Shown one piece after another: positions 25,197-33,653 of a DNA stretch of 64,000 nucleotides (the stretch's first letter is position 1; every line of letters begins with the position of its first letter). The stretch is from assembly GCA_018228705.1 (NCBI GenBank), contig CP073694.1:744001-808000 (forward strand), given 5' to 3'. The translations under genes were made by a program, and so were the position numbers. Under the pieces are notes generated by a model. The model searched no databases, was not told the DNA's origin, and saw nothing but the letters and a program-made list of their open reading frames with translations. Origin of the DNA: Dysosmobacter sp. Marseille-Q4140 (GTDB lineage Bacteria > Bacillota > Clostridia > Oscillospirales > Oscillospiraceae).

Positions 25197-26147
25197 TCAT
25201 TCCTCGCTTTTACCAAGTACCCCGCCATAGAGAACACCGTTTTTTCCGAGGAACAGCATCTGGCTGCGAAGCAGGCTGCACTGCTCCACAGCGACCTTGT
25301 TTCCGTCACAGGTGGGAATAGCCTCCTGTTTTTGCCCAAGGTGATCACCATGAGCGGTAAGGAAGTAGAATTTGTCCCGTTGCTGGTATCCGCCTTGAAA
25401 CAGGAAGGCATTGCCGGACGGGGCAACAGAAAAAGCTCCGCTTCCTTCGATTGGCAGTTCAAACACAAGATCCTCTTTGAAGTTCGTCCGCACCAGCTGG
25501 AATTCATCGTAATAATAGAACCACAGGTTTTCTTCTTCGTCCAGGCTGATGGCATAGCAGTCATAGATGGAATACTTCTCATTCTTCCAGAGAGGAGTTC
25601 CCCCCGATGTCCATGCAATCAGGCCGCAAGCGCCCAGAGGTTCATCCCAACCGTAATTACCAAATACACCTTCGTCAAAGTAGCTGGTAATGATGGTGCC
25701 ATCTTTTTTTACCACACAGTCTTGAATGCCATCCCCCAGGCAGAAACGGGACAGCACAGCTCCGTCCCGGCTGACGATCCAGGCGTTCTGGTCGGGGCCG
25801 CTTTCCCGATAGGCGCATCTTGCCCCCAGCAGGAGGAAGTGGTCACCTGCGGGCCGCAAATAATGGAACTGGAACTTCAAGAGGCCAAGAGGAAACAGCG
25901 TCGTTTCCAGCACCCGCTGTTCCGCCCAATCCAGCTGGATCTCCACTGCGGTATAGGTGGAAGGAGTGCTGAGCCAGTCCTTACCCTGTGTTTCGGACGG
26001 CTGTTCCATGAGAAGATAGACTTTTCCATCCCTTGCCGTGAAAAAGTCTGTCACTTCTGTGCCCTCCAGATGGTTTTCCCGGCGCAGCTGGTCCAGGTCA
26101 ATGATGGAGAACAACGGCAGATTTTTTGCTTTTAAGGATTTGTTCAT
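25197..26147 (-). CDS. Beta-propeller-like array protein
   Basis: A 316-residue protein with repeated strand units, e.g. AWIVSRDGAVLSRFCLGDGI, CVVKKDGTIITSYFDEGVFG, YAISLDEEENLWFYYYDEF, FSVAPSGNAFLFQGGY. Six or seven such units fit a propeller. Relatives with a SYFDEGVFGNYGW core are familiar from Firmicutes accessory loci. Probably binds a protein partner; no enzymatic motif. Ribosome site CAGGAGGAGTCCCA. Confidence 0.5.
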   Translation of the reverse strand: MNKSLKAKNLPLFSIIDLDQLRRENHLEGTEVTDFFTARDGKVYLLMEQPSETQGKDWLSTPSTYTAVEIQLDWAEQRVLETTLFPLGLLKFQFHYLRPAGDHFLLLGARCAYRESGPDQNAWIVSRDGAVLSRFCLGDGIQDCVVKKDGTIITSYFDEGVFGNYGWDEPLGACGLIAWTSGGTPLWKNEKYSIYDCYAISLDEEENLWFYYYDEFQLVRTNFKEDLVFELPIEGSGAFSVAPSGNAFLFQGGYQQRDKFYFLTAHGDHLGQKQEAIPTCDGNKVAVEQCSLLRSQMLFLGKNGVLYGGVLGKSEE

Positions 26148-26162
26148 TGGGACTCCTCCTGG

Positions 26163-26879
26163 TCACTTTATCGCTCCATCATAGGTGTGAGTTTCCCAGA
26201 TGGACTCAAATTCTGCTTTCTCTATTACACAGGCATGGAACTCCTCGCCCCAGACATGGGCGTTCAACTCCACCACGGTGGGGATCGGCGTGATCTCGAT
26301 GGCGCCGTCGTAAAGGTCAGGGATGTTACGGGTGCGGCAATCTGCAAAGATGTCGATGGAGCGGAGGGCCAGCCGCTCATTTTCGGTATCCACTTCATAG
26401 AGGATGACCGATGGTTCACCCTCCGGTGCGCCCTCCCAAAAGAGCTTGATGTACTCGATCTTGCCAAGATAAGTCCGCATCGCTTTTTCATCGGCACAGG
26501 CTACTCGGATCATTTTGGCCAGCATCATCAAATCGTCGATGTATTGGGAGTAGACACAGAACACATCCTCGTCGGAGTCGAAGTGAAACAGATCCTCGCC
26601 GCTGTTGCCTTCCTCGAACTCCCGGATCACACCCCGGACCAGCCGTTCCCAGTCTCCGCTGCTGCCGGTCAGCCCCAGCCGGCAGAATTCTTCTACCCGG
26701 AATCCGTCGCTGATTTTCAGCAGAAGGGAGATTGCATAGGGGTGGTGGGGAATGAGAAAGAATGGCGCGATCTGCTCCGGCTTCACCCAGATTTTGAAGG
26801 GCGGACGCGGATCGGGTATCCAGGGCAGCATCTCCCACTGGTCGTCCGGTCTGTTTCCGTATTGGGAAAAGTCTTTCAT
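26163..26879 (-). CDS. Imm51-like / DUF6881 fusion, candidate two-domain immunity protein
   Basis: A 238-residue protein. Residues about 18-130 resemble Imm51-type immunity domains (PFFLIPHHPYAISLLLKISD and a following helix). Residues 135-235 match DUF6881: YIKLFWEGAPEGEPSVILYE-VD, then RSIDIFADCR and PTVVELNAHVWGEEF and a closing FESIW. Two antidote domains in one chain echo the giant protein. Start 26879 (MKDFSQYG) follows GCGAGGGATTAC. Confidence 0.62.
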   Translation of the reverse strand: MKDFSQYGNRPDDQWEMLPWIPDPRPPFKIWVKPEQIAPFFLIPHHPYAISLLLKISDGFRVEEFCRLGLTGSSGDWERLVRGVIREFEEGNSGEDLFHFDSDEDVFCVYSQYIDDLMMLAKMIRVACADEKAMRTYLGKIEYIKLFWEGAPEGEPSVILYEVDTENERLALRSIDIFADCRTRNIPDLYDGAIEITPIPTVVELNAHVWGEEFHACVIEKAEFESIWETHTYDGAIK

Positions 26880-26902
26880 GTAATCCCTCGCTTCCCGGCA
26901 CA

Positions 26903-27352
26903 TCAGCAGCCCAGTTGTCCTCCGTTTACCGGGCGGAAGATCCTTCGGCCCGCCAGCAGTTCCTCCAGCTTTTTGGCCAGCGCCTCCACAATGGCGTGGC
27001 AGGGGTTTTCGTAGCCCACGATCTCCAGCCTTTGCAGCTCGACACAGTGGAGCGTTCCATAGAAGCCCAGCATAAACTCCGTCAATTCAGCAATCATCTG
27101 GTAGCCTTCCATGTTGTTCACATCTGTCTGGCCCTCTTTTGCGGTCATCAGCCCAATGATCCCCACCGCCACGGTGAAGGCGCCGCAGCAAGACTGCTCG
27201 GTCTGCATCCCAAGGCCCATGACAGAGAACATCTTCCGGGTCTCCTCGGACAAATTCAGATGGTAATATTCATTGCAGGCCATGAACATCGCCTCGGCGC
27301 AGGTCAGTTCCGTGCCGATGTGGTAGTGGTTGACCAGTTCATAGAGTTTCAT
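26903..27352 (-). CDS. C-GCAxxG-C-C family redox-like protein
   Basis: A 149-residue helical protein with a conserved Cys layout: LTCAEAMFMACNEYYH near residue 18, then MGLGMQTEQSCCGAFTVAVG near residue 50, and a later C-terminal Cys. This corresponds to the C_GCAxxG_C_C family, small proteins thought to bind metal or act in redox. The ATG at 27352 overlaps the NADAR stop as ATGA, so it is translationally coupled to that gene. An immunity function is only inferred. Confidence 0.7.
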   Translation of the reverse strand: MKLYELVNHYHIGTELTCAEAMFMACNEYYHLNLSEETRKMFSVMGLGMQTEQSCCGAFTVAVGIIGLMTAKEGQTDVNNMEGYQMIAELTEFMLGFYGTLHCVELQRLEIVGYENPCHAIVEALAKKLEELLAGRRIFRPVNGGQLGC

Positions 27353-28218
27353 TGTTGCCATACCATACTCCAATCGCAAAGCATTTCATTCTGTGTCACT
27401 CTGCGCAGCTCGTCCCGCACCTCCATCAGCGCAAAGCCCAGCAGGTTTTGTCCCCGCCACTTCATCGGGTCCTGGGCCTCCGGGGAGCTGGCCGCAAGGC
27501 GGATTCCCCAGATGGCATCATAGGGGCTGGCCTCCACCAGCACGCTGTCCCCGGTGGAAAGGAGAAACTCCCGCAGTTCGCGGTTCTGGCTGAATTTGTG
27601 CCAGTTGCCAAGCAGCACAATGGCGTACTTGAACTTGTCCCATACCTTCTGCTCAAAGCCCCGCACCTTGCGGCCCAGAGCCTTGATCTGCTTTTGGTCG
27701 CTGCATTTCAAAATCTGGTCCCGGATCTCTTTGTCGCCGAACAGCTCGGCCTTGGCAGCCATCATATACTGCTCCATGCAGAGGTAGGAGTCAGCCGTCG
27801 TATAGAAGTCCTCCATCCACCACTGGCTGAGGCAGCTTTTTGTCAGCTGGCCGTCCTCGGATAGCTGATGGCCCCAGAACAGGCACAGCTCCCGCTTCCG
27901 CCCGGCGGCAAACTCCTGCTGGAGCCACTGGCGGGTGTACTTTGGCTGGCCTTCCGGCTGCCACGCATCCACCCAAAAGTCACCATGCTCCAGTACCTCG
28001 CTGCTGTCCTCGTCATCCCACCAGCCCCTCCAGGTCACCGGCTCGGGAAAGAGAGTGCGGTATTCCGTCCGCTCCTCCGGGGAGAGGGTGTCCAGCCAAT
28101 CGCCAAATCGGTCTATGTAATCCTCCCCATAGCCCATGCGCCAGCCAATGGAGTATCGCTCGATCTCCCGGTGGGCCAGCCAAGGGGGAGGCATGATTTT
28201 CTTATCTTGTAGTGCCAT
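27349..28218 (-). CDS. NADAR-domain protein (YbiA-like)
   Basis: A 289-residue protein with a C-terminal NADAR domain (residues about 125-285): CLFWGHQ, MEQYMMAAKAELFGD, KVWDKFKYAIVLLGN, SPYDAIWGIRL, WRGQNLLGFALMEVRDEL. NADAR enzymes act on ADP-ribose derivatives; some hydrolyse ADP-ribose from guanine in nucleic acid and act as antitoxins to DarT1-type toxins. The N-terminal 110 residues (WRMGYGEDYIDRFGDWLDTL) form an extra domain. In this array it is a strong candidate for reversing toxin ADP-ribosylation. Confidence 0.88.
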   Translation of the reverse strand: MALQDKKIMPPPWLAHREIERYSIGWRMGYGEDYIDRFGDWLDTLSPEERTEYRTLFPEPVTWRGWWDDEDSSEVLEHGDFWVDAWQPEGQPKYTRQWLQQEFAAGRKRELCLFWGHQLSEDGQLTKSCLSQWWMEDFYTTADSYLCMEQYMMAAKAELFGDKEIRDQILKCSDQKQIKALGRKVRGFEQKVWDKFKYAIVLLGNWHKFSQNRELREFLLSTGDSVLVEASPYDAIWGIRLAASSPEAQDPMKWRGQNLLGFALMEVRDELRRVTQNEMLCDWSMVWQQ

Positions 28219-28228
28219 ATTGTTTTCC

Positions 28229-28828
28229 TCATTTCTCTTGCAGCTTCTTCAGCAGCTTCACGATCCGCTCCCGGTTCTTTGCGGTTTTCATGAAGGTGGG
28301 GAGATGGTCGGCCTGAGTCTTTTTCTGGCTACCCGATGGCTTTTCCCGCAGGTCGGCGCTGAGATAGTCGATCAGATAGGCAAGGTGTTCCCGGTTTAGG
28401 GCCCAGACTGGTTTACCCTGGAATGAGGTCAAAAACCACAGTTCCAGGCCGAACCAGGGGTCCTTGCCGCCCTGAATCTCCGCGCCATAGGAGAAAGCCT
28501 CCGCCGTTTTGTGTACCGCGCCCGGCATGGTTGCCCCGCAATAGGGACAGGCCACATGGAGGACGGGAAAGCGCTGCTTTGCCTCATCTTCAATATCCAC
28601 CCGATAGTACCTGCCGCAGTTCCTGCATTGGTTATGGACATCATAGCGGTAGACCGTCCGATCCTGCGTCATCCGGTGGCCGCAGCTCAAGCAGCGGAAA
28701 TAGGCGTCATCCTCATCCGCTGTCACCACACCCGCGCCATGGCACTTGGGGCATTTTACCTGGATGCCGGTGGTGAAGGCGCTGTAGGCACTGTGGGTGA
28801 AATAGGGTTCATCAACGATTCGGCTCAT
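28229..28828 (-). CDS. Multi-zinc-ribbon protein
   Basis: A 199-residue protein whose N-terminal 110 residues carry four CxxC knuckles (CPKCHGAG, CLSCGH, CRNCGRYY, CPYCGAT), so probably two zinc ribbons. The C-terminal half (ELWFLTSFQGKPVWALNREH) is alpha/beta with a basic tail. It could bind nucleic acid or protein. ATG 28828 is used because GAAAGGAGTG lies upstream at workable distance. No family name recognised. Confidence 0.55.
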   Translation of the reverse strand: MSRIVDEPYFTHSAYSAFTTGIQVKCPKCHGAGVVTADEDDAYFRCLSCGHRMTQDRTVYRYDVHNQCRNCGRYYRVDIEDEAKQRFPVLHVACPYCGATMPGAVHKTAEAFSYGAEIQGGKDPWFGLELWFLTSFQGKPVWALNREHLAYLIDYLSADLREKPSGSQKKTQADHLPTFMKTAKNRERIVKLLKKLQEK

Positions 28829-28859
28829 GCGCCCACACACTCCTTTCAGGTAATTACTT

Positions 28860-29459
28860 TCACAGCCGAAATCGAAATGGTCTCAAATCTTTTGTTTTGA
28901 TTGTCAGATCCGAAACGCTCTCTTGCAGGACATTTACCTGTTCCAAATACTCCGCAGGCGCATGGATTTGCTCCAGATAGCCTGTATAGCGGATAATCTG
29001 ATCCAGCGCCCGTTTCCTGTATTTTGCGATTTCCCCCAAATGGGAATAACTGCGGCCTGACACATAGCTTGGAACATCGATAGACCGAATTGTTTCTATA
29101 TCAAGCGCCCCATGCTCCTCTTTCTCAGATTTAATGGTGGCCAGCATATCTTCCGCAGAAAAACGGATGCCGCGTTCGCAGAGAAACCGCAGTTCATCAA
29201 ACAGGTGGTTCGCCACAAAATGTTCAGCCAAGGGCTCAAAAATTACATCATCCTGATACCAGCCTCCGTGGGCGCAGGAGATCAGTTCACAGTAACGCTT
29301 ATCTGTGATCCACTGGCGCAGTATCTCTTTGCTCCCGCACATCCATGCGTCCAGCCGGGCTTTTGTTTCTTCGGGGCTATCATAGGCTGTTCCATAGCAG
29401 GGCAGGCCATTGGCTTTCAGCCACTTGGTCACTGCCTTGCTGAATTTCGTGTAACTCAT
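28860..29459 (-). CDS. Unrecognised helical array protein
   Basis: A 199-residue largely helical protein (MSYTKFSKAVTKWLKANGLP, LRQWITDKRYCELISCAHGG, HLFDELRFLCERGIRFSAED), perhaps ankyrin-like in its middle. The gene is A+T-richer than its neighbours. Ribosome site AAAGGGGCATC. No function assigned. Confidence 0.45.
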   Translation of the reverse strand: MSYTKFSKAVTKWLKANGLPCYGTAYDSPEETKARLDAWMCGSKEILRQWITDKRYCELISCAHGGWYQDDVIFEPLAEHFVANHLFDELRFLCERGIRFSAEDMLATIKSEKEEHGALDIETIRSIDVPSYVSGRSYSHLGEIAKYRKRALDQIIRYTGYLEQIHAPAEYLEQVNVLQESVSDLTIKTKDLRPFRFRL

Positions 29460-29471
29460 GTGATGCCCCTT

Positions 29472-30953
29472 TCAAAAATCTCGCACATGATCAAAGTGTT
29501 CAATTAGGGCATCTTTCTGGAGCGCATCGCCTGGCAGGGCATCCAGGATACCCCGCAGGGCCATATAGATTTCATCCCGCTCCTCGGTTTCGATAAAGCC
29601 CATCTTGTTGAAGGTCTGGGTATAGGCTGCCACCGCATCCAGTGCCTGGGGCTGGGCGTCCTCACCTGGCTCAGCGGCCAGCTTCATCAGCTGGGAACGA
29701 GTCTTTCGATATTGATTGGCTGCCTTTTTCGCAGCAGAAGCAGGGATATGCTCCGCACCGTCCCAGCCCCGGAAGGGATTGTCCAGGTTTTGCGCCAGCC
29801 ACTCCGGTTTCCGGGCCTTAGTGATCCGCAGATCCATTCCCGGCTTGCTTTTCCAGAGCTGCTTTGCCGCTTTTGCCGCCGTCTCCGGCAGGCTGGTCAT
29901 CCAGAACCAGCGAAGCTCCGGCATCTGCTCCGGGGTGGGGATGTCAGCTGCGCCGAAGCCGAACAGGTCGAAGGTGGAGAGGTTCGTCAGTTCCCGGAAC
30001 CCTCCCACGGCGGAGAAGTTCCCCAGGTTTCCCGGCGCGCCCCAGAGCCGCAGTTCCTTCAGGTGGGGATGGACAGCAGCCAGTCCGGTCAAATCAAAGT
30101 CCTTCAGCTCGATGCCATGCAGCCCCCGTAGGTTCGGCAGTTCCGTGTGTGGGCGGTATTCCCCGATAAATTGGAGGGTCAAACCGCTGCCATCTTCGGG
30201 GGCATGGATTGCACAGGCGTCCGGCCCCTTGTTCTGGAATAGGAGCTGCTCCGTTCCCTCACACAACCACAGCTCCTCCAGCCCGGTCATGTCCAGCATC
30301 AGCTTTCTGATGCTGGTGCCCCGCAGATCAAGCGTCCTCTGACCGTGGTTCAGCAAAGTCACTTCATCAACGAAAGGGGTTTCCCGCAAATACTCCAGCA
30401 GATCTGGGTGCCACCGCTCGCAGGTAAGGTCGGAGAGGCAGGGCAGCGCCTTTAGTTCCAGCGCCGAATTGAATGGCGCGTACTGATCCATCACCCGATG
30501 ACTGTTGACCTTCAGCGGGATACCGCCGATCTCCGTTTGCCCGTCGCTTTCTATGGCCTCCTTGAAGGCCCGCCGCCGTTCCTCCGGGATGGCCTGCCAC
30601 CGGATCTGGAGGTACACATCATAGCCGTCACTCCAGCCGCCGTAGGAGCGGCAGGGCTGGTCGGTGAAGGGCTGAAGTGTGCCCACCAGCTTATACTGGG
30701 GCGGGACCTCCACCGGCACCCGCAGCAGATGAAGGTCACGGGGCCAGTACATGAAGTCCTTGTAGAGCGGGCGGAGATGGGGCAGTTCCTCCGCGGTCAG
30801 AGGGGCGTCACCCGCCCAGTCCAGAGAGAGGACCACCGCCCAGGGCTGCTCACTCACCGTGTCCGGCGGCGCAATATAGGCCACCTGACAGGCGGTGTAG
30901 CGTTTCAGGTATTGGTTGTAGACCGTATAGACCTCTCCGGCGCTGACTTTCAT
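29472..30953 (-). CDS. Imm26-like plus leucine-rich repeat protein
   Basis: A 493-residue protein. The N-terminus AGEVYTVYNQYLKRYTACQV and following strands resemble the Imm26 fold. Residues 170-370 have leucine-rich repeat-like units (LRGTSIRKLMLDMTGLEELW; LPNLRGLHGIELKDFDLTGL; HLKELRLWGAPGNLGNFSAV). The C-terminal 100 residues are helical. LRR proteins recur in bacterial immunity loci as toxin-binding scaffolds. Ribosome site GAGAGGAGCGTGG. Confidence 0.6.
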   Translation of the reverse strand: MKVSAGEVYTVYNQYLKRYTACQVAYIAPPDTVSEQPWAVVLSLDWAGDAPLTAEELPHLRPLYKDFMYWPRDLHLLRVPVEVPPQYKLVGTLQPFTDQPCRSYGGWSDGYDVYLQIRWQAIPEERRRAFKEAIESDGQTEIGGIPLKVNSHRVMDQYAPFNSALELKALPCLSDLTCERWHPDLLEYLRETPFVDEVTLLNHGQRTLDLRGTSIRKLMLDMTGLEELWLCEGTEQLLFQNKGPDACAIHAPEDGSGLTLQFIGEYRPHTELPNLRGLHGIELKDFDLTGLAAVHPHLKELRLWGAPGNLGNFSAVGGFRELTNLSTFDLFGFGAADIPTPEQMPELRWFWMTSLPETAAKAAKQLWKSKPGMDLRITKARKPEWLAQNLDNPFRGWDGAEHIPASAAKKAANQYRKTRSQLMKLAAEPGEDAQPQALDAVAAYTQTFNKMGFIETEERDEIYMALRGILDALPGDALQKDALIEHFDHVRDF

Positions 30954-31204
30954 GGCGCCACGCTCCTCTCATCCGTTCTTTCCAGATAGAATCCCCATAC
31001 GCAGTTGGAGAACTCTCCAGCAGCAAAGCGGTGGATCTGCCCGTCAATCTCTACCTGCCAGACCTCGAAGGTATGGTCTTGGTGATAGATCGGGTCTTGG
31101 ACTTTTACTCGCTTTCCGGTGGTTTGCCAGTCGTAGTCAAAAATATTCACACCGAACAATTTGCATTGACCGTCTGGGCCAACGGTTTCATATTCCCAAG
31201 CCAT
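30950..31204 (-). CDS. Small beta-rich array protein
   Basis: An 84-residue protein (MAWEYETVGPDGQCKLFGVN...) predicted mostly beta, with TFEVWQVEIDGQIHRFAAGE and EFSNCVWGFYLE. Family not recognised. Start 31204 follows GTGAGGC; its stop overlaps the following Imm26/LRR gene by 4 bp, so the two are probably coupled. Confidence 0.5.
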   Translation of the reverse strand: MAWEYETVGPDGQCKLFGVNIFDYDWQTTGKRVKVQDPIYHQDHTFEVWQVEIDGQIHRFAAGEFSNCVWGFYLERTDERSVAP

Positions 31205-31212
31205 GTAATGCC

Positions 31213-32172
31213 TCACAATCCTGTTCGCTGCCAGCCGTCCAGCCGCTCCTGAATCCCGTCGATCATCCAGCCCTCGCCCACACGCTTCATGAGGAAACGA
31301 CGGTCAAAGCCCGTGTTTTTCTCTCTGGTGTAGATGTAGAGCTTGTTCTTAGTGATCTGCTCCGCGTCAAGGAATTCTTCCCCGTTGTAGGTGCCCTGGG
31401 CACTGTATGAGAGGCCCAGAGGCCGATAGCCCGAACGGGGCTTTTCGCTCACATACTTCTCCCAGATCGCCAGCAGGCGGGGCACAGCCTCGGCATCTTC
31501 AAACCCGGCCTGCTCCATGTACTGCTCCCATTCTGTCATTTCCGCAAAGAAAGCGGACAACACCCTGCGGCATTCCGCCGCAGCCTGTTCATCCAGCTGG
31601 ACGGGCTTTTTGGCCTTTTCCCGCTGGAGCTGGGAGAAGTGTTCCATCTGCTCCTTGGTGAATTGCACATGGGCCACCGGCTCGATGCGGCTGTTGCCGG
31701 CGATGGCCAGCAGGCCCTCATAGGTAACGGCGGTATGGTCGATCTGGATGTGGGAGAGTTTGGGGATGGAGGCCGCCTGGAGCAGACCGGCATCATCCAG
31801 CCCGGTGCGGTTGAGGGTCAGAAGGTCCAGCTTGCAGCCTTGCAGGGCGGACAGACCGCTGCCGCGGATGGCGGCATTGCCGTCCAGCAGCAGATAGCGC
31901 AGCTTGGGCATAGCGGAAAAAACAGGGAAACAGGCGTCGGTGAGCGCACCGTCCTCCACCCCGAAGTTGGCCATGCTTTTATGCCCGGCAAAGGGGGCAA
32001 GCAGTTCATCGGTCACCGGATAGCCTTTCACATGAAAGCCCACCAGGGTGTAAGCGGCCAGCTGCTCCATGATCTCTGCGGTTAGCTCCGGGACTTCAAA
32101 TTGCTTTTCTCCGTCTAAGGTCAGGACACCGCTCTCCCAGTTCACTGTCCGCGCCCGTTTTGGCCATGCCAT
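31213..32172 (-). CDS. LRR plus NTF2-fold immunity protein
   Basis: A 319-residue protein. Residues 45-170 have leucine-rich-like repeats (LRYLLLDGNAAIRGSGLSAL, LDLLTLNRTGLDDAGLLQAA, LSHIQIDHTAVTYEGLLAI). Residues 205-319 form an NTF2-fold immunity domain (AFFAEMTEWEQYMEQAGFED; YRPLGLSYSAQGTYNGEEF; RRFLMKRVGEGWMIDGIQER). NTF2-fold domains are well-known polymorphic toxin antidotes. Ribosome site AAGGAGGGAAACAG. Confidence 0.72.
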   Translation of the reverse strand: MAWPKRARTVNWESGVLTLDGEKQFEVPELTAEIMEQLAAYTLVGFHVKGYPVTDELLAPFAGHKSMANFGVEDGALTDACFPVFSAMPKLRYLLLDGNAAIRGSGLSALQGCKLDLLTLNRTGLDDAGLLQAASIPKLSHIQIDHTAVTYEGLLAIAGNSRIEPVAHVQFTKEQMEHFSQLQREKAKKPVQLDEQAAAECRRVLSAFFAEMTEWEQYMEQAGFEDAEAVPRLLAIWEKYVSEKPRSGYRPLGLSYSAQGTYNGEEFLDAEQITKNKLYIYTREKNTGFDRRFLMKRVGEGWMIDGIQERLDGWQRTGL

Positions 32173-32186
32173 CGCTGTTTCCCTCC

Positions 32187-32918
32187 TTACGCCTGCTCCT
32201 TGTAGCTGGCTTCAATGTTGATGAAGCGCACATACACGGCGCAGATTTCACCTTTTGCGTCATAGCCGAAGTAGACCGGATAGTAGCCGTCCCCCCAGCC
32301 AGAGGCAAAGATGGGCAGATTGCAGTCCGTGTCAGGCACCGTCCAGTTGAGCCAGTCGCCGCAGTCTCCCTGATATTTGGGGTGGGCTTTGGCGTTTTCC
32401 TCCAGAAGATCGCAGAACAGGTCGTTGTAGGGGTCGATGTCCGGGTCTTCCTCCAGCCGCTTGGCCCAGTATGTCTTGAAGGCCGCCTGGGTCTGGATGT
32501 CCGCAACGCAGCCCATCCCGGCGTCTACGCCAAAGCCAAAATAATCGTCCTCGCCCAGTTCCTCGTCCAGATCCTCTTTGCCGGTCATGCCCAGCTCATA
32601 GCGGACAGGCCTTTCCCGGCTGATCTCCACCTTGACGCAGGCGTAGCGGTCGCCGTATTTCTCACTGGGCACCACGCAGATCTTTACCGGATAAGTCCCG
32701 GCAGGAATGGTCTGTATAAAGGGCGGCGTGTCCTCCAGCTCCACCAGCGGATCGCAGGCGAAAATCGTCCCGGTGGGGAAATGGACGGCACCAATGTCCA
32801 GCACAGCCACTTCCCTATTCCCAATCACTTTCTCTGTGAAATGAGCGTCTAAGTCAGCTTTGCAGGAGAGTTTTTCCTTGATGGATTCGTATTTGTTCAG
32901 CCATTCGGCAGTCGGCAT
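32187..32918 (-). CDS. DUF4241 protein, candidate immunity protein
   Basis: A 243-residue acidic protein matching DUF4241: VLDIGAVHFPTGTIFACDPL, then IPAGTYPVKICVVPSEKYGD, CVKVEISRERPVRYELGM, FGVDAGMGCVAD, and the C-terminal FASGWGDGYYPVYFGYDAKG. DUF4241 occurs in polyimmunity loci; its biochemical mode is unknown. Ribosome site CAGGAGGAAACTACC. One of the clearest family calls in the array. Confidence 0.82.
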   Translation of the reverse strand: MPTAEWLNKYESIKEKLSCKADLDAHFTEKVIGNREVAVLDIGAVHFPTGTIFACDPLVELEDTPPFIQTIPAGTYPVKICVVPSEKYGDRYACVKVEISRERPVRYELGMTGKEDLDEELGEDDYFGFGVDAGMGCVADIQTQAAFKTYWAKRLEEDPDIDPYNDLFCDLLEENAKAHPKYQGDCGDWLNWTVPDTDCNLPIFASGWGDGYYPVYFGYDAKGEICAVYVRFINIEASYKEQA

Positions 32919-32954
32919 GGTAGTTTCCTCCTGTTGATTTGGTTTGAGGATAAG

Positions 32955-33314
32955 TCAGCTCTCTACAATGCGGACCTGTTTTCCTCCAATTTCAATTTCC
33001 AGTTTTACACCGTAGTCCGCCGCCCACGCAGGGCACTTGCTGAGCAGGGCCAGGATGCGCTCATCCGGCTTCTGGCCAAGGGTCACACGCAAAATCACGG
33101 ACCAGTCCCCATATTCCTTTTGAAACTCCTCACTCTGGGTGTGGTTCAGATAGCCCTCCATCTTGTCGAGCAGGGCCTTCTGCGTTTCCGGGGAGCCGTC
33201 AATGAAACCGTTGCAGACGAGGACCATCAAAACTTCCTTTGTTTCGGGTTTTTCCGCCAGAATGTCGATCTTACCCAGGTCGCCAAACATATTTTCAATG
33301 GACATCGTCGTCAC
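32955..33314 (-). CDS. DUF6572-like array protein
   Basis: A 119-residue protein: GDLGKIDILAEKPETKEVLM then VLVCNGFIDG, a helix TQKALLDKMEGYLNHTQSEE, and a final ILRVTLGQKPDERILALLSK. This order (iDv-strand, DG, helix KxxxYL, late strand) fits DUF6572. The GTG start at 33314 overlaps the upstream stop (GTGA); an ATG three codons on (33305) is an equally possible start. Confidence 0.6.
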   Translation of the reverse strand: MTTMSIENMFGDLGKIDILAEKPETKEVLMVLVCNGFIDGSPETQKALLDKMEGYLNHTQSEEFQKEYGDWSVILRVTLGQKPDERILALLSKCPAWAADYGVKLEIEIGGKQVRIVES

Positions 33315-33637
33315 CAGTCCCTTTCCCGGATGGCCTCCTCGGTATCAATGGGGATGCCAAACCACGCCAGAATGTAGGCCACATTTTCCGCAATGCATTC
33401 CCGTGCCACCGTTTCGATCTCGCTGTCGTTCTCGTCAAACTCCTCCTGGAGATCATTGATGCCGCAGACCGCCTCGTCCAGCGTCTCCTGCACCGCTTCG
33501 GTGTCGGTTTCGCCGCTCTCCAGCAGGTCGATGACCTTCTGAAGCTCGTCCTTTACCTTGTCCACCAGAAAGGCAGGATAGTAATCGTCCTGATACATCT
33601 CGTCCAGCAGTTTGTAATTGGGGTCAAATGCTTTCAT
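33311..33637 (-). CDS. DUF5713 protein
   Basis: A 108-residue acidic helical protein with the DUF5713 pattern: YKLLDEMYQDDYYPAFLVDK then EEFDENDSEIETVARECIAE and the terminal EEAIRERDW. Found widely beside toxin-immunity genes; function unknown. Start 33637 (MKAFDPNY) follows AAAGGAGCAATCCC. Confidence 0.75.
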   Translation of the reverse strand: MKAFDPNYKLLDEMYQDDYYPAFLVDKVKDELQKVIDLLESGETDTEAVQETLDEAVCGINDLQEEFDENDSEIETVARECIAENVAYILAWFGIPIDTEEAIRERDW

Positions 33638-33653
33638 AGGGATTGCTCCTTTC

